Below, in pieces: positions 10,205 through 21,683 of a DNA stretch of 64,000 bases. Position 1 is the first letter of the stretch; the number at the start of each line of letters is the position of its first letter. The stretch is taken from positions 322,501 to 386,500 of the forward strand of contig OZ024848.1 in NCBI GenBank assembly GCA_964017145.1, given 5' to 3'. A program made the translations under genes and the position numbers. Source of the DNA: Agrocybe praecox. Taxonomy: Eukaryota; Basidiomycota; Agaricomycetes; Agaricales; Agrocybaceae. The notes below the pieces were generated by a model, which made no database searches, was not told the DNA's origin, and was given only the letters and a program-made list of their open reading frames with translations.

Positions 10205-11981
10205 ATGGGTTCCCTCACCAACGACATGCCAGAAGCAGCGGCTGCAGAGCTGGCAATTGTTATCGAGGCACTTCGTGAGTTGACCGCCATTCGGTACATG
10301 AGAGGTTCGCACACTGTTACTTTATCCGTCACTCACTTAACCGAATCACTAATAACTCCAAATGCTGCATTTATACAGCTGGATTAATGGCGTTTATTCT
10401 CTACGAATACAGTAAGTACATCACAAACCTGTTTATACCAGTTCACTCTTTATCTCAATTCCGATCACTCTACTAGTAAATACGTTTAGACGTGAGGTAC
10501 GAGTGCAGCCTTTCGTTTATTGGGCTCACCTGCGGCTGACAGTTCTGACAAATCAATTATTGTACAGGTCGTGTTGATATGGGTATGTTAGCCACACATT
10601 CATTATGCGAAATAATTCCTAATAACTGCTGTTTAATTCCCCGTCAATCTGAACAGAGAAGTAATTGGACCCTCCTAAAGCTCATTTTCCTTACGGTACG
10701 CGAACATATTTTGGGATCGCCGCAAGCGCCCGGATTCTATATATAGATTTGGCTAGGCTCGGTATTATACGCTGGGATTAACACTGTAAGCGGTTCAACG
10801 AGTGACTGCACCTTTTCTGACACCTTTTTTTTGCTTAGGTATGTAACATATGGTGGGTTATACCTATTATCAATAGTGAACTGAGCCGTGCAGAATTATT
10901 GATGTCTCTCATATTTGCAGCCTCGTTTACTTCAAGCCTAACCGACTCGGTGAGCGAATCTATACGTTCTAAACGACTTACTTGATATTACCAGCTAACA
11001 AGATCGTCAGAAGTAAGCCTTCTTATCTGTCTGAAATAATATTTATGATACGAAACGCTCTACCCAACGTTTTGAAGATGTGCGTCTTTAATACTAAATG
11101 ACTCGAGTTGGACCGCTCATATGAACTACAGGCTTATCTTTCATTCGAATGGAAATGTTTTCCGGAATTTCGTGCTCATTCCTTGCCGAAGGTAAGTATC
11201 GAATCCGCCTGATCCTTTCTGATTTTAACCTATTTAAGCATAGCAATACTCCAAATACGGATTTATGCGCTTTACTCATGTAACAAGAAACTACTCGCCT
11301 TTCTCCTCGTACTCTACATGATAGTTACAGGACTAGCCGCATGGCCCGTAATTTCCGGTAGTATACAGGCAGAATGTAAGCGTCTATGCCCTATTTTTTC
11401 CTTGACAGACCACTGATACACACATAAAATAAAAGCGATGGCTATAAACCTCCCAGCAGGATGGACGTGTACATTCCCACCACTTTTACAGACTACCTTT
11501 GCACTGTGGATTCCTCAGCTCTCATTTGAGACATTACTCTGCGTCCTTGTGGCATACAGGGGCTATCAGACGTTTAGATCGGGAATCCGCATACATCGTA
11601 AGGGCGGTGGCATGTCATTACTGGAAATCATGACTCGTGATTCGGTCTTGTATTTCTTGATGTGAGTAGTACATCCCACTATTTTAACTGATCTACATCT
11701 TATTCGTCGTCGTCGCAATAAAGCCTGGCTTTAGCTTACCTCAGTTGCCTCATCGTATGGATAAAGGAGAGGACCGTGAGTAAATATGACGTACCTCATG
11801 GTTTCTGATGATCTGATTGTCACAAAACAAACAGAACACATACATAGTGATACCAGGGACACTTTTATCAATCCTCTCGGGCGCTCTTGGTTGCAGAATG
11901 ATACTTAACATCAGAGAAGCCGCAGTACGCCAGGAGAGGTCAGATATCGTAATTGAGCTGGCTACATTGGATTTTTCATAG
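10205..11981 (+). CDS. DUF6533 domain membrane protein, gene 1
   Basis: A spliced model starts MGSLTNDMPEAAAAEL. Short exons then encode GLMAFILYEY, INTFRRE, VVLIW and RSNWTLLKLIFLTVRE, the DUF6533 signature (short helix, RE, W, FL..R). Downstream exons encode FIRMEMFSGISCSFLAE, then ILQIRIYALY, then LPAGWTCTFPPL and further membrane helices, ending GCRMILNIREAA..ATLDFS with TAG at 11979-11981. The family is made of multi-helix membrane proteins of unknown function, abundant in Agaricomycetes. Both ends match the neighbour at 12860 exon by exon. Roughly 10730-11100 could not be joined with canonical splice sites, so the middle may be damaged or use an unusual donor. Confidence 0.75.
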
Positions 11982-12859
11982 ATTTCAAACAACAAAAACG
12001 TAACACGAGCCTGCGCATGAGTTTTGTAATAGCGCGACGCACTAGTAGTATAGTATAAAATATCACTTTCTATTTTTGTTTGACCGCAACTACATTCGTG
12101 ATCGCCATATTTCTATCCAGCGGAGAACCGGAATCCCGCAGAACTGTTTTCTGACCTTTCTCAGAGCCTCTCTCGGCTATCCATATGGTACTAACCGGGC
12201 CGGTACATTGGGGAGAAGGACTTGTTGTCTCATCTTTGATCTCTCTATTTAAGATCAAGCTGTGCGAGATTCCAAGGACCAGAATCTCATTCAAAGTAAT
12301 TTTATCATCCGTTCATCAGGGCATTTGAACTAAACCATCAGCGCTCAGCCGTTGGAGTACGCACAGCTCCGTTCCTCCGTTATTGTCTCGGTTATCTTGA
12401 TCCCTTATTGGTCAATCATATCCCTTGCTATTTCTACGCACGGCAAATTTAATGTAGTATCTTTACTACAGCATCAGATCTTCATCCAATGTATATGTAA
12501 GTCTTCTCTGTCTTAGAAATTCTGGGAAGGATGTTCAGACTTATCCGAGCGGGAAGAAAGTACTTACTTGTATATTGCAGTAGTTTACAATTAGTTTACA
12601 ATGGTAGACTGTTGTCTGGTGGGACTTGACTAGGACTCATAAACACTGAGTGCAATACACGACTTTAACCACACGGACAAACGTACTAGCTGAAGCATAT
12701 GCCTGGATGTCCGTGGTGCTGTGTCACGGCCTAACACAACAGTATATAGAATAAAAGTAACTTCCATCAGATCGTTTAGTATGAGTGAGGCTATTTTTTT
12801 TAGTTCTTGGGGAGGGGGTTCCTTCATGGTGCCTGACTGCGAACACCATATAAGCAGCA
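11982..12859. other. Intergenic between the DUF6533 genes
   Basis: Small ORFs on both strands only; no motif or repeat recognised. It presumably holds the promoter of the gene at 12860. Confidence 0.5.
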
Positions 12860-15366
12860 ATGGAAGTGATTATGCCTGTACGCTCTTCCCAGTATACAAT
12901 GCCGGATCTAATGAACCTATCTCCCACCGAAGTTCTCGATGCGCTACATCAAATACAAGGTGTGCGCTATGCGCGAAGTGAGCACAGAATTGAGCTTATA
13001 ATCAGGGCCCTTACTCTCACTTACGAAGCACACGACGTTATATACAGTGGTCTCAAATACCATCGTCATGTATGATTTTAGTGAGTTTTCTATTGTTCTT
13101 CAAATCGGCTATAACAAATTTTGGGCTTAGTCCTCACATTCAACCGCGAGGTGAGTCGCTGGTTAACGCGACCGTCTGTCATTAATCATGTGATGAGGGG
13201 CCTATAGGTTAGCATCATATGGGTATATATCCTTTTAAGTTCGACTGCCAGATAAGACGTGATACTTTGTGTTCTTCCAGCACCCCGGGGAGTTCAACTT
13301 TTCAGGTCACCCCAAAACTTCCGAGAAACCCTGGTTTTGGTTCATAAATTAAGCCGATTATAAATCATGTAGGATAATCAAAATTTTAGGACATCATGTA
13401 TTCTAATTAAAATCTAAGTATTTGTTCAAAATTTTTGTCACCGTGTAAACCTCAATCGAAATGGAATGTTCAGTTAGACCAAAATTACAAAAAACAATAG
13501 AAGTTTTAGTTAATTTCTAGGTAGTCCAAAAATATAGACTCTATGCATTCCAAAAACCGGAATAAAATTTATGTTTTCAACAATAACTTCGAACAATTGG
13601 ATGCATCAAATATCAGACGAATTTTCGGCATGTCCGTAACTATAGCTAAAAAGAGAGATATCAGCGTGACTGAAACCATGAAAACCTATTCAATTAATTG
13701 TTTTCAGACGATCAAAAACTCTGAGCTTCGGTCACATTTTCAATTGTGCCCAAAATAAACACAATAGCCAAAATTTCGGACTACGAGAAAGTGAGAAAAA
13801 ATATTAAAGTTCTGTAGGAGCCTTGCATCACATTGATATTACATGTTTCTGTCTTTCTTTCACGAGATCCAAAATCTCCGTATTTATCTCGATTTTTGTT
13901 CCCATCGGAAACAATAATATCATTCAGGTTTTGGTGTGGTACAAAATTACAAATAAAATTTTTAATTTTGGTGGACCTTTGGTTTATTGCTAAACTTTCA
14001 ATTTCACATATGTTTTCCGTGGGCCCTAAATTTTGCACTAAACTTATGTTTTTTTAGGAAATTTTGGTGTGACCTCAAAAGTTGAATTCCCCGAGGTGCA
14101 GGGTAGTAGGCAGTCACTCCCCACGATCCTTTTTTACGTCATTCGGTACTACAGCCTTGCTGCATCCATGTAGGTGCAAATCTCTCTATATGATGTTTTA
14201 TTTTTCCTAACTATTAATATATATATATATATAGCTTCGGAGACTACGGTATACCTCTCGTCTGCACTCTTCAACAATTATCACAATTTCTGAATTAAAA
14301 CCACCGTGTATAGGCCTTTTTAGTGCGTTTTTAACGAATAATGTAAGCCTACAGTCAAGCCAATATTTTATGCCTCTGATGCCAAACCTCACCTCAGCTG
14401 TAGGCATCCAGATATTTCCTTTCAGGCAGATATTTCTATTGTTCTATAGATGTAAGATCGGTTCATACCCTTAAAGCACAGTATAATGACTACCTCCAAG
14501 GCTCCAGATTTGTACGCTGGGAATTAATAACAGCCTTCATAAGTTCACTTCTTGCTGAAGGTGTATACATTTTATTTATTTAAAAAACTGCTCTTGACTA
14601 AACCTTTGCGGCCAATAGCCATTCTTCAAATACGGATATACGCGCTTTACCACAGAAACCAATCAATATTGGTTATAATGCTGACTTGCTTTGTATTATC
14701 CATTGGTTTCTCAACCTGGATTCTCGCCTTGGATATCTTGAGCGTGAAATGTAAGCTTTTTTTTATAGCCAATGTGTTTGTATTTATCTTTATACCTTGC
14801 GAATGTAGCTTCAGTAATCGTAATTCCAGAAGGAAAAACATGCACATTCCCAGTCTTGCCCTCAAATGCTTACGCAATATGGATACCTATCCTTATATTC
14901 GAATTTTTTCTTTGTTCTCTCGCTATTGTACGCGGGATACGTATTGTGAAATCACAGCCTACCCGTCGAGGGCAGACGTTAATCGATGTGATGATTCGCG
15001 ACTCAGGAATGATATTCATAGGGTACGTGATAGTTTCTACTATTAGCAGTCTCCAAGCGGAGTTCGTTATGATGGAGCGTACCTATAGACTCGCAACGAC
15101 GTATCTCGGGTGCTTGATAGTTGGGATAATGGACGCAGTGAGCACATGTCACATTTAAAGCTTAAAGGCTCATGGTTTTACTCAAACTTGGAATAAATTT
15201 CCAGAATGCTTACATTGAAATACCATCAGGTTTCTCCGTCGCGATAGCTTGCGTCTTGGGAAGTCGAATGATCCTCAACGTACACGAAGCTGCGGCAAGG
15301 AAGCAGGCCAATGTTTCTGGCAACATCATTGAGCTATTGAGCATAGCAACTATGTCCGCAGCGTAG
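12860..15366 (+). CDS. DUF6533 domain membrane protein, gene 2, with transposon in an intron
   Basis: Exon 1 begins MEVIMPVRSSQYTMPDLMN. Spliced exons give TIVMYDF, ILTFNRE, VSIIW, then GSRQSLPTILFYVIRYYSLA, the DUF6533 core. Later exons give RFVRWELITAFISSLLAE, ILQIRIYALYHRN, IPEGKTCTFPVLP with two more helices, and a final exon ending LGSRMILNVHEAA..TMSAA (TAG 15364-15366). Splice phases agree with the gene at 10205. The intron before GSRQSLP contains the 818-bp element 13281-14098, yet a CAG acceptor still abuts the exon, so the frame survives. Exons between 14165 and 14490 were not resolved. Likely an integral membrane protein; function unknown. Confidence 0.82.
13281..14098. mobile_element. 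818-bp TIR element (non-autonomous DNA transposon)
   Basis: The ends are 42-bp inverted repeats with 37 matches (left 13281-13322, starting CACCCCGGGGAGTTCAACTT; right 14057-14098, starting CACCTCGGGGAATTCAACTT when reversed). CAG flanks both sides (13278-13280 and 14099-14101), a 3-bp target duplication. CAC termini with a 3-bp duplication fit CACTA/EnSpm-like elements, but this is inference. The inside is AT-rich with only a 71-codon ORF and no transposase. The duplicated CAG is the host intron's splice acceptor. Confidence 0.88.
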
Positions 15367-15835
15367 TAAATTTTAGGAACACGTAATGCTTATTTAGGCG
15401 TTAACTCGTTTGAAAAATAGATTTTTCTTAAATGTTGGGGACACACGGGTGGGTATCACGTGTTTGATTACGGTTACGAGTCCCTTTAGGGATTCGTTTT
15501 TAACCCACCCCAATTCACCCTCAATTCCCCCCGTGGGAACCACACCACCATATTGGGATTTTGATTATGTAAAATCTGTTTTGGGGTTGACCGGGACAAT
15601 CTATGTCACAGTTAGAGTCACGTTCTATTTTTGGGGTTACATTTCAACATAAGATAAGATATTTTGATTCTTACGGGTCTCGGTCTTCAAAGAAAAGAAA
15701 GGAAAAAGAAAAGAAAGGAGGGAGAGGGAATGAAAATATGAAAATATGAAGAAAGGGAAACCGACTGTTAGTGTGGACTAATAGTTCGGTGGTTGCGGAG
15801 GTTTGGGCGGTGGACTTGCACAAAGCGCGAAACCA
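15367..15835. other. Intergenic
   Basis: Contains GGGTGGG and CCCACCCC blocks (about 15445-15520) and an A/G-rich run (15690-15760). No gene seen. Confidence 0.5.
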
Positions 15836-16272
15836 AGCACGTGACGTGTCCAAAAAAAGACCTACGCGACGCGACTTCTAACTTGAAAGAGAAGCGCGTT
15901 TGGGCGAGGCCCGCCGAAACCTGAGCGCTTGGGAGGCCCAAGGCAAACTATCCGAATGCCCTGTGGCTGTACCAAACACTGAAAAGAAAAGGAGAGGGTG
16001 GGTGGGAGCGAAAAAAGCTGCTGAAAACTCAGAGCAGCAGCGAGATTTATCCAGAGGACGAGAGGGGAGAGAGGAGGGAGGAGGAGGAGAGAAAGAAAAG
16101 CCCCAGATATTTATTGAGAGAGAATCGTACATAGGAGGCCGTCAAAAGATGACAGCTTTCGAAAGACAAGAGAAGCGAGGAAATGCTGGAAATGGCCAGC
16201 GCATCGGACCCGACGCATCTTATCTTATCCTCTGATAAGTGCCTCCCTCCGGTCGGCCCTTATCGCGGAATT
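15836..16272 (+). repeat. Dispersed repeat family 1, copy 2
   Basis: Diverged copy of the sequence at 49850-50232, in the same orientation. Shared blocks run from CACGTGAC at the left, through GGCTGTACCAAAC and GGTGGGTGGGAGC, to CTTATCGCGGAAT at the right (about 16258-16271). No coding potential was recognised. Confidence 0.65.
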
Positions 16273-17216
16273 AGATAGCCACCAAATCCAGGAAAGCTCG
16301 ACCATGAATGGGACGGAAATGAATGATGTTCGCAAAGTGAAGTAATACCTTTGAACAATCTTGGAATCAAATTGGAATGGGACACCGCTACAATGAAGAA
16401 AGAAAATGGGTTAAAAGTTGGTGGTAAACGTTCACTTCTGGGGCCAATGTCTGTTCAGTGTTTGTGCAGGAAATACACATTAAGATTAAGTTACATGTCT
16501 TAAGTTTTTGTTAAAAAATAAAATAGCACGGGATGTATAATTTATTGCCCTTTTCAAATACAGTAAACAGCTATCGTCGCGGCGTCGCTAGCAGTGGCTA
16601 TAATGGCGACTCAATTTTGGCAACTTCCGTGAATGGAGAGCATTATAACACAAACATAAGTCATTAACACTACCAGTCTGTAGGCAATTTTGTGTTTAGA
16701 AAGATATTCTATGTATAGAAGGGGGGATAACATTTGAATGAGATACTAGCTTACGTTCTTAGTTAAGGAGAGAATAAAAATTGGATAGAACATGATAAAA
16801 ATGCAGATAAAATTATTTCGTGGTTGGAAAGTCCAATAGTTTCTGTAATGAATTATCTGTACTTTTATTGCTGCTGCCTTAGTTTGTCCGCGAGGAGTCA
16901 ACCGAAGGTTGACGACAAGCGGCCACCAAATCCCAGAGATAATCCTTCAAGGTTTAGCATCCCAAAAAAAAAGGCAGAAGCAAGTTGTAAAGAATAAAAC
17001 ACAGAAAGCGCGTGAGAGAGCGATCAAGTTAAAAATGGGGACTCGTATTGCCGCATCGACGGCCTCAAACCAAGTAATTAGTAATTACCGGTACCGGTAA
17101 ATTGTAGTACTCTATTTGGGCGTGGTTGGTTTTATTTATAACAACACCCCGGCGTCTGTAGCTTTTTTTCTGCGTTCGCTCTTTCTACCTTGCGCTTTCT
17201 CCTCCCGCCCTTCTCA
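16273..17216. other. Intergenic
   Basis: AT-rich. A Lys/Arg-rich 63-codon ORF at 16909-17100 has no recognisable domain and is not called. Confidence 0.45.
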
Positions 17217-17555
17217 CATGGTGACTCGCGAGACTAGATACATGCTAAGATGAAAACTCATTATTCTCTCTAGGAATCACGGGCGTTTTTTGGATATTTC
17301 TGGGCGTTCGATGTTTACCATCATTACTATATGCCATGGTTTTGTTGACCGACGGGTGTGATGCGTGAAGGTGGAGGATACCCAAACTGGGCGCGGGGTC
17401 AATGGAATGAGGTAGTGGCTTGTACCACAGGATGATAGCCTGCGGCACGAACCTCTCTTTTGATTCTTTTGGCCACCATTATCACAGTCCTCCCAGATAA
17501 CTTCGCATTTTCTCCTCTCCTTCTCGGAAAAACTCTGTTTAAATTCTGGTGTTGT
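17217..17555 (-). repeat. Dispersed repeat family 2, copy 1
   Basis: Matches 29617-29935 in the same orientation over most of its length (shared TTTTGTTGACCGACGGGTGT and GGTGGAGGATA). A minus-strand reading frame is kept in both copies: SSCG.S...IP.T.RPVW followed by HHTRRSTK..HIVM..NIER. It may be a mobile element with a short coding part or a decayed gene fragment. Confidence 0.75.
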
Positions 17556-17657
17556 GGCAGTCCAGTCTGACAGATTGCCCGATACATACTTAGATTCGCT
17601 CCTCTGTATGACGGCATGACGCGCACATAGCGGATTCGAATCCATCCTTTTACCGCC

Positions 17658-17732
17658 ACCGCCATCGTGCGAGACTGTTCGACGCGCTTCCGAGCCCAGC
17701 TACGCCTTCCAGCTGCATCCCGGACTACTCCA
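17658..17732 (+). repeat. 75-bp direct repeat, left copy
   Basis: Matches 19618-19692 at 72 of 75 positions, in the same orientation (ACCGCCATCGTGCGAG to GGACTACTCCA). The two copies bracket the ORF at 18104-19288. Confidence 0.85.
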
Positions 17733-18103
17733 TCTGGTGACCACAGAGCGATTCGCTGCTCTTCGCTTTTTCTGGCAACATCCGTCCCGGTTTCGGCATC
17801 GTAACCGTCAGGAGACCATTCTGGTCGCTTTTTCGATGCGTTTAACCCGTCGAAAAACGCGTTCTCTACTTTCTGCTTTCTTCCTGACTCTCAGTAACCC
17901 ATCACATACATCACTAGACACTGAAAAAACCCGGGAAACTATTTTCATACAGACTTCCTTGTCCCACATACTTCATTTATTACTTGTCAAACCATCGTCA
18001 TCACGCAGGCAGCCACTGCCGAAAAACGAGCTCTCCAAAAGGCTAACAAGATGGTAGCTTAAGCTCAGACCATCCCAGATACATCCACGAGTGTTCCGGC
18101 ACT

Positions 18104-19288
18104 ATGGACCCCTTGTCAATTTTGCCTGCAGGACGACACTGTTCGGTCACAATCATTACCGACGAAACCAAACAACCTCCTTCCAGTTTCAAGATTGACT
18201 ACATATCCCATCCCTTTCCCACCACTGACACGACTCCATCCTCTCACTCAACTCCAATACATCTAGACGACCGTCGTACGTGTATTTCGAAGGAAGAACT
18301 TACACGGATTCTGTGCCAAGCCTACGTAAACGGAGCAAGCTACTGGGAAGCCCACATCACGACAAAGACATATCAACTGCAGGCACAATACGACGAGAAA
18401 TTACGAGCCGCCGAAACAAACCGTGCAGAACGCGAACACGACATTTACGACTCTGCCATCGCTGACGGTTGCATGGAGGGCATGGAAAACTGCAAAGAAC
18501 GCTTTGACGTTCTAGAAGCGGAGATGGCCGCAGAGTATGCCGAGAAGCGCAGTGCCTCTGCAGCTGCTCCCTACGATGCTGTACAGGCTTCACGACAGAA
18601 TGGTATCGAGGAGGAACGCAACCGCTGGGAGCCTCTACTTGCCAATCGAGTCAATGCTTCCGTTCAGGTGACTGAGGTACTTTCAAGGCGCACCTTCGCA
18701 GCTGCCAGCATCTCAACCGAACCTCAAACTGCCCCTCACCATGCTATCCCCGATATTCATTCACTCCCCAATTCCAGCACGGCCGATGTCTCATTCCCTT
18801 CGTCTTCGCCACTTCTAAATCTAAATTCAAAGCCGATTTTATCGAAGCGATCGTCATTATTTTTGCCCAAACGTTACCTCTCCCTTTTTTCGTCTTCTCC
18901 AGCAGCGAAATCATTGACTGAACCACCAGCTTTATCATCGTCGACCTCAATCACACCGGTTGCCTCGCATTTCCCATCCCCACCAGCTCCACCTCCACCG
19001 GGCGAAAATCCTAGCTCATCCCCGGCAGAGCCAGTGTGTGTACATCACCAAGTGACTTTACCTGTCTCTGAGCCACCCATAATCAGAAGGATGGCTCCTT
19101 TTACGTGGTCGGATGAGCCTCTCCCTGGAAAATCAACCCATCAATCCGCTCCTTCCATGCCTGCACCATCTTCCCCCATCGTTTGTTTTCTACAGAGCGA
19201 CTTTTCTGATCTGCGTTTTGATGGAAACCCGTGGGACAGCCTTCAGCATTGTAAAGGACGCGGGCGCCGATACCGACACGCTCAGTAA
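18104..19288 (+). CDS. Hypothetical protein, coiled coil plus Pro/Ser-rich tail
   Basis: A 394-residue intronless ORF beginning MDPLSILPAGRHCSVTIITD. I do not recognise the family. Residues about 65-190 are charged and helical (Glu/Lys/Arg/Ala-rich, e.g. KTYQLQAQYDEKLRAAETNR), probably a coiled coil. About 215-330 is low-complexity Pro/Ser/Thr. The C-terminus has a compact motif, DFSDLRFDGNPWDSLQ, followed by a basic KGRGRRYRHAQ end. No signal peptide or membrane helix. It lies between 75-bp direct repeats, and its lack of introns contrasts with the neighbours, so it may be transposon-borne or retroposed (inference). Confidence 0.6.
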   Translation: MDPLSILPAGRHCSVTIITDETKQPPSSFKIDYISHPFPTTDTTPSSHSTPIHLDDRRTCISKEELTRILCQAYVNGASYWEAHITTKTYQLQAQYDEKLRAAETNRAEREHDIYDSAIADGCMEGMENCKERFDVLEAEMAAEYAEKRSASAAAPYDAVQASRQNGIEEERNRWEPLLANRVNASVQVTEVLSRRTFAAASISTEPQTAPHHAIPDIHSLPNSSTADVSFPSSSPLLNLNSKPILSKRSSLFLPKRYLSLFSSSPAAKSLTEPPALSSSTSITPVASHFPSPPAPPPPGENPSSSPAEPVCVHHQVTLPVSEPPIIRRMAPFTWSDEPLPGKSTHQSAPSMPAPSSPIVCFLQSDFSDLRFDGNPWDSLQHCKGRGRRYRHAQ

Positions 19289-19617
19289 GGGAAATACCAA
19301 CAACCGAAACGCTGTCGTTATTATTTAAATTTAAATTCTACTTCCCAGTTCTATAGTCCATCGTCATTCAACTGGAACCACGACCCTCGTCTCATCTGCC
19401 TTAGTCAGATTCTCACCTCATTAGGCTGGCATCCACCCGAGAGATTGACCCCAACTTTTTTGTTAGATAGGATTTTGTGTACGCAACGAGGGCGTTGCTT
19501 AATAGAAGGTGGGCACATGTGGCAGTGTAACTGGCACCAGCTCGATTAGATTAGATTGCGCCATGCAGATATGTGACAGACACGTACATAGCCAATACAT
19601 TCAATCCTTTGCCAACT

Positions 19618-19692
19618 ACCGCCATCGTGCGAGGCTGCTCGACGCGCTTCCGAGCCCAGCTACGCCTTCCAGCTGCATCCTGGACTACTCCA
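19618..19692 (+). repeat. 75-bp direct repeat, right copy
   Basis: Same sequence as 17658-17732 with three substitutions. Its right end abuts the carrier-gene fragment beginning at 19693 with no spacer. Confidence 0.85.
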
Positions 19693-19830
19693 ACGCTACG
19701 CTACTTTACTTGGAGTATGACTCGAGAGGAAGAATCGAGTGTAATAGTCTGATCATGCTCAGGTATGGTTCTATGACGGAGGAAAAAGGTCGAATTTACC
19801 CTGATACATGCCGAATGAATGTAGGTATCT
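19693..19830 (-). pseudogene. Fragment of an MFS carrier gene (exon-intron-exon)
   Basis: About 138 bp closely match 32908-33047 inside the MFS gene at 31241-33315. Reversed, it encodes SFGMYQ, an intron, then DYYTRFFLSSHTPSKVA, the conserved stretch after the first membrane helix of the carriers. Because the intron is retained, it came from genomic DNA rather than mRNA. No flanking carrier exons were found. Confidence 0.85.
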
Positions 19831-20165
19831 ATAACTATTCTTGCCTGATGCGAGAATATCAATATGCCGCATTGATTACCCCGTTAATCTCGTTTATGCT
19901 CTCACCGAGGTAATAGTCAATTGCATGTAGACGGTACCGCTTTCGTACCGCTTTCGTACCGCTTTCTCCGTGATTTCATTAATTGATTTCTGAAGCATCT
20001 GTTTACAACTATCTTTTGGTCGCTCCAGTAGAGGTCGTACTCCCCATATGCATTTAAATATAGAAAAACAAAAGTAGAAACAAAATTATAACGAATGTGT
20101 AGACATCGCCCCCCAAAGTGCTACATATACCCCTGGCGAATGTCTGCGCTAATAGTATCTAGGAT
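19831..20165. other. Intergenic with short tandem repeat
   Basis: Three tandem copies of an 11-bp unit (CGTACCGCTTT) lie around 19932-19964. Otherwise nothing recognised. Confidence 0.6.
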
Positions 20166-21683
20166 CTAGATGATACCGTATTCAAATACGGGATCCATCC
20201 GTATCTCTACTAAGCGAGTGACGTGAATTGCGACCGTTCTTGTGTCCTATAGTAAAAGGAATAGAGTCATGGCTAAAATACGTGCATATAGGGGAAAGAC
20301 AGTTTGCACTCACAGGCACACTATTATCCTGGGGACCGGATCTGTTGATGTATTGGACTGCTGGTCGATTTTCACGGAGGATGGCACGTCCGTTAAGGCT
20401 GGGATGTGCTTGGGATTGAGCAAAATCGTTTAGTGCACCAATGACAGGAGGACTAACGATGCGAATAGAGAGTTCGAAAAAACTGGAAAAGATGTGATTT
20501 AGAAATATACTAGAGTCTAGATGGACTGGTAATGAGAACTTACGTCGAACGAGGAACGAATATATTCCCAGCCAAACGACTAGGTTCGTATAAGACTCGG
20601 AAGATGATCGGAAGTGTAATAAATATATGCGTACAGTTTTTTGGCATGGTCAAGAACTGGTCGATTGGCAACGTTAGAACTTAAGTTATAGACCTCTATA
20701 ATGGATAGCGTACGCAGACCAGTATCGAGATCCCAGTAAGCCCAGACAGAAGTCCTGTTTCTGATTTGGGATTAAGTATTTACTGAGAAGCCCAATAGAG
20801 CGAACGACGCGACAGGAGAACACGCACGTATAGCCCAAATCGAAAGTTTATCGATCATTAGTGAAGTGCTAACAAGCGTCGTTAGTCTAGTAATAAAAAT
20901 GTATAACCTTGGCTCAACACAAACCTCATATTTTCCTTTGTCTTCTGCATCATAGTCCTCAAATAGAAGCAAAGAAGAGCGGCAACGAGGAAGTCTACTG
21001 CCGCTCCTAGGGCTAAAATCAATAAGCAAAGCCATTTCCACTGTGTTTCATATTTCTGGACATTTTCTGCACGGAAGCCTTCGGCAGTTGCGACGACGAT
21101 TAACGCTCCTCGAGCGATAGATAGGCTCCCGCATGAGATGGTAATGAACATGCTTCCGCTGATAATTCGGATTCGTTCTGTAAAAAAACACTGGAAAAAT
21201 AGGTACATAATCGTGATCTCTTGACATAGTATACAGGTAAACTCACCTGAGAGATAGTACCTATAAGGCCACTCAACAATATTGAGAACGAGAAAGATTT
21301 CGGTAGGGTGATAGTCGCTTCCGGGTTTCCCCAGGGAAGTATTGCGATCGTAAAGAACGAATGGCATACACAGAGGCAGTGTCCCAACTCAAAAATCCTA
21401 AACCATGACGGAGAAAATAATTAGCATTTCATCAAGTTACCTATTATTTAGACAGTAAAGGCTTACCATACCATAAAAACCTAAGGACTCATAGTAGTCA
21501 GCCAGGACACAAAATTTTGAAACGTACGACGCGTACCATGACCTTCCAGCTTTTTTTGTCTTTGGGGAAACTAGTATGATAAAGGTACGCCTGAACGCTG
21601 CTTACACCAAACAAATACGTCGATATGAAAAGCGCGATGAGCAGGGCTCCTATAGTCCCGTTGACGTCAGCTGTTGCGGGCAT
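20166..21683 (-). CDS. DUF6534 membrane protein, A-type
   Basis: Eleven short exons are inferred. Exon 1 begins MPATADVNGTIGALLIALFI and carries the first helix, then YLFGVSSVQAYLYH. Following exons give ELGHCLCVCHSFFTIAILPW, GLIGTISQ, CFFTERIRIISG, WKWLCLLILALGAAVDFLVA, IDKLSIWAIR, GLLSGLTGISILVC, FLTMPKN, FVWLGIYSFLVR, LFSNSLFAS, LNGRAILRE and the end DPVFEYGII (stop 20166-20168). This is the DUF6534 layout, a seven-helix-like fungal membrane family of unknown function. Closest paralogues here are 36164 and 40373, with the same splice phases and C-terminal motif. It is divergent from the B-type gene at 22883, sharing a 1.2-kb upstream region. Confidence 0.9.

Noticed and set aside
13543..13758. 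71-codon ORF inside the TIR element as a transposase
   Set aside because: Far too short and AT-driven; no DDE-type motif.
17630..17648. GATTCGAATC as a tRNA T-loop
   Set aside because: The flanking bases do not form a T-arm stem, and no acceptor or anticodon arms fit around it.
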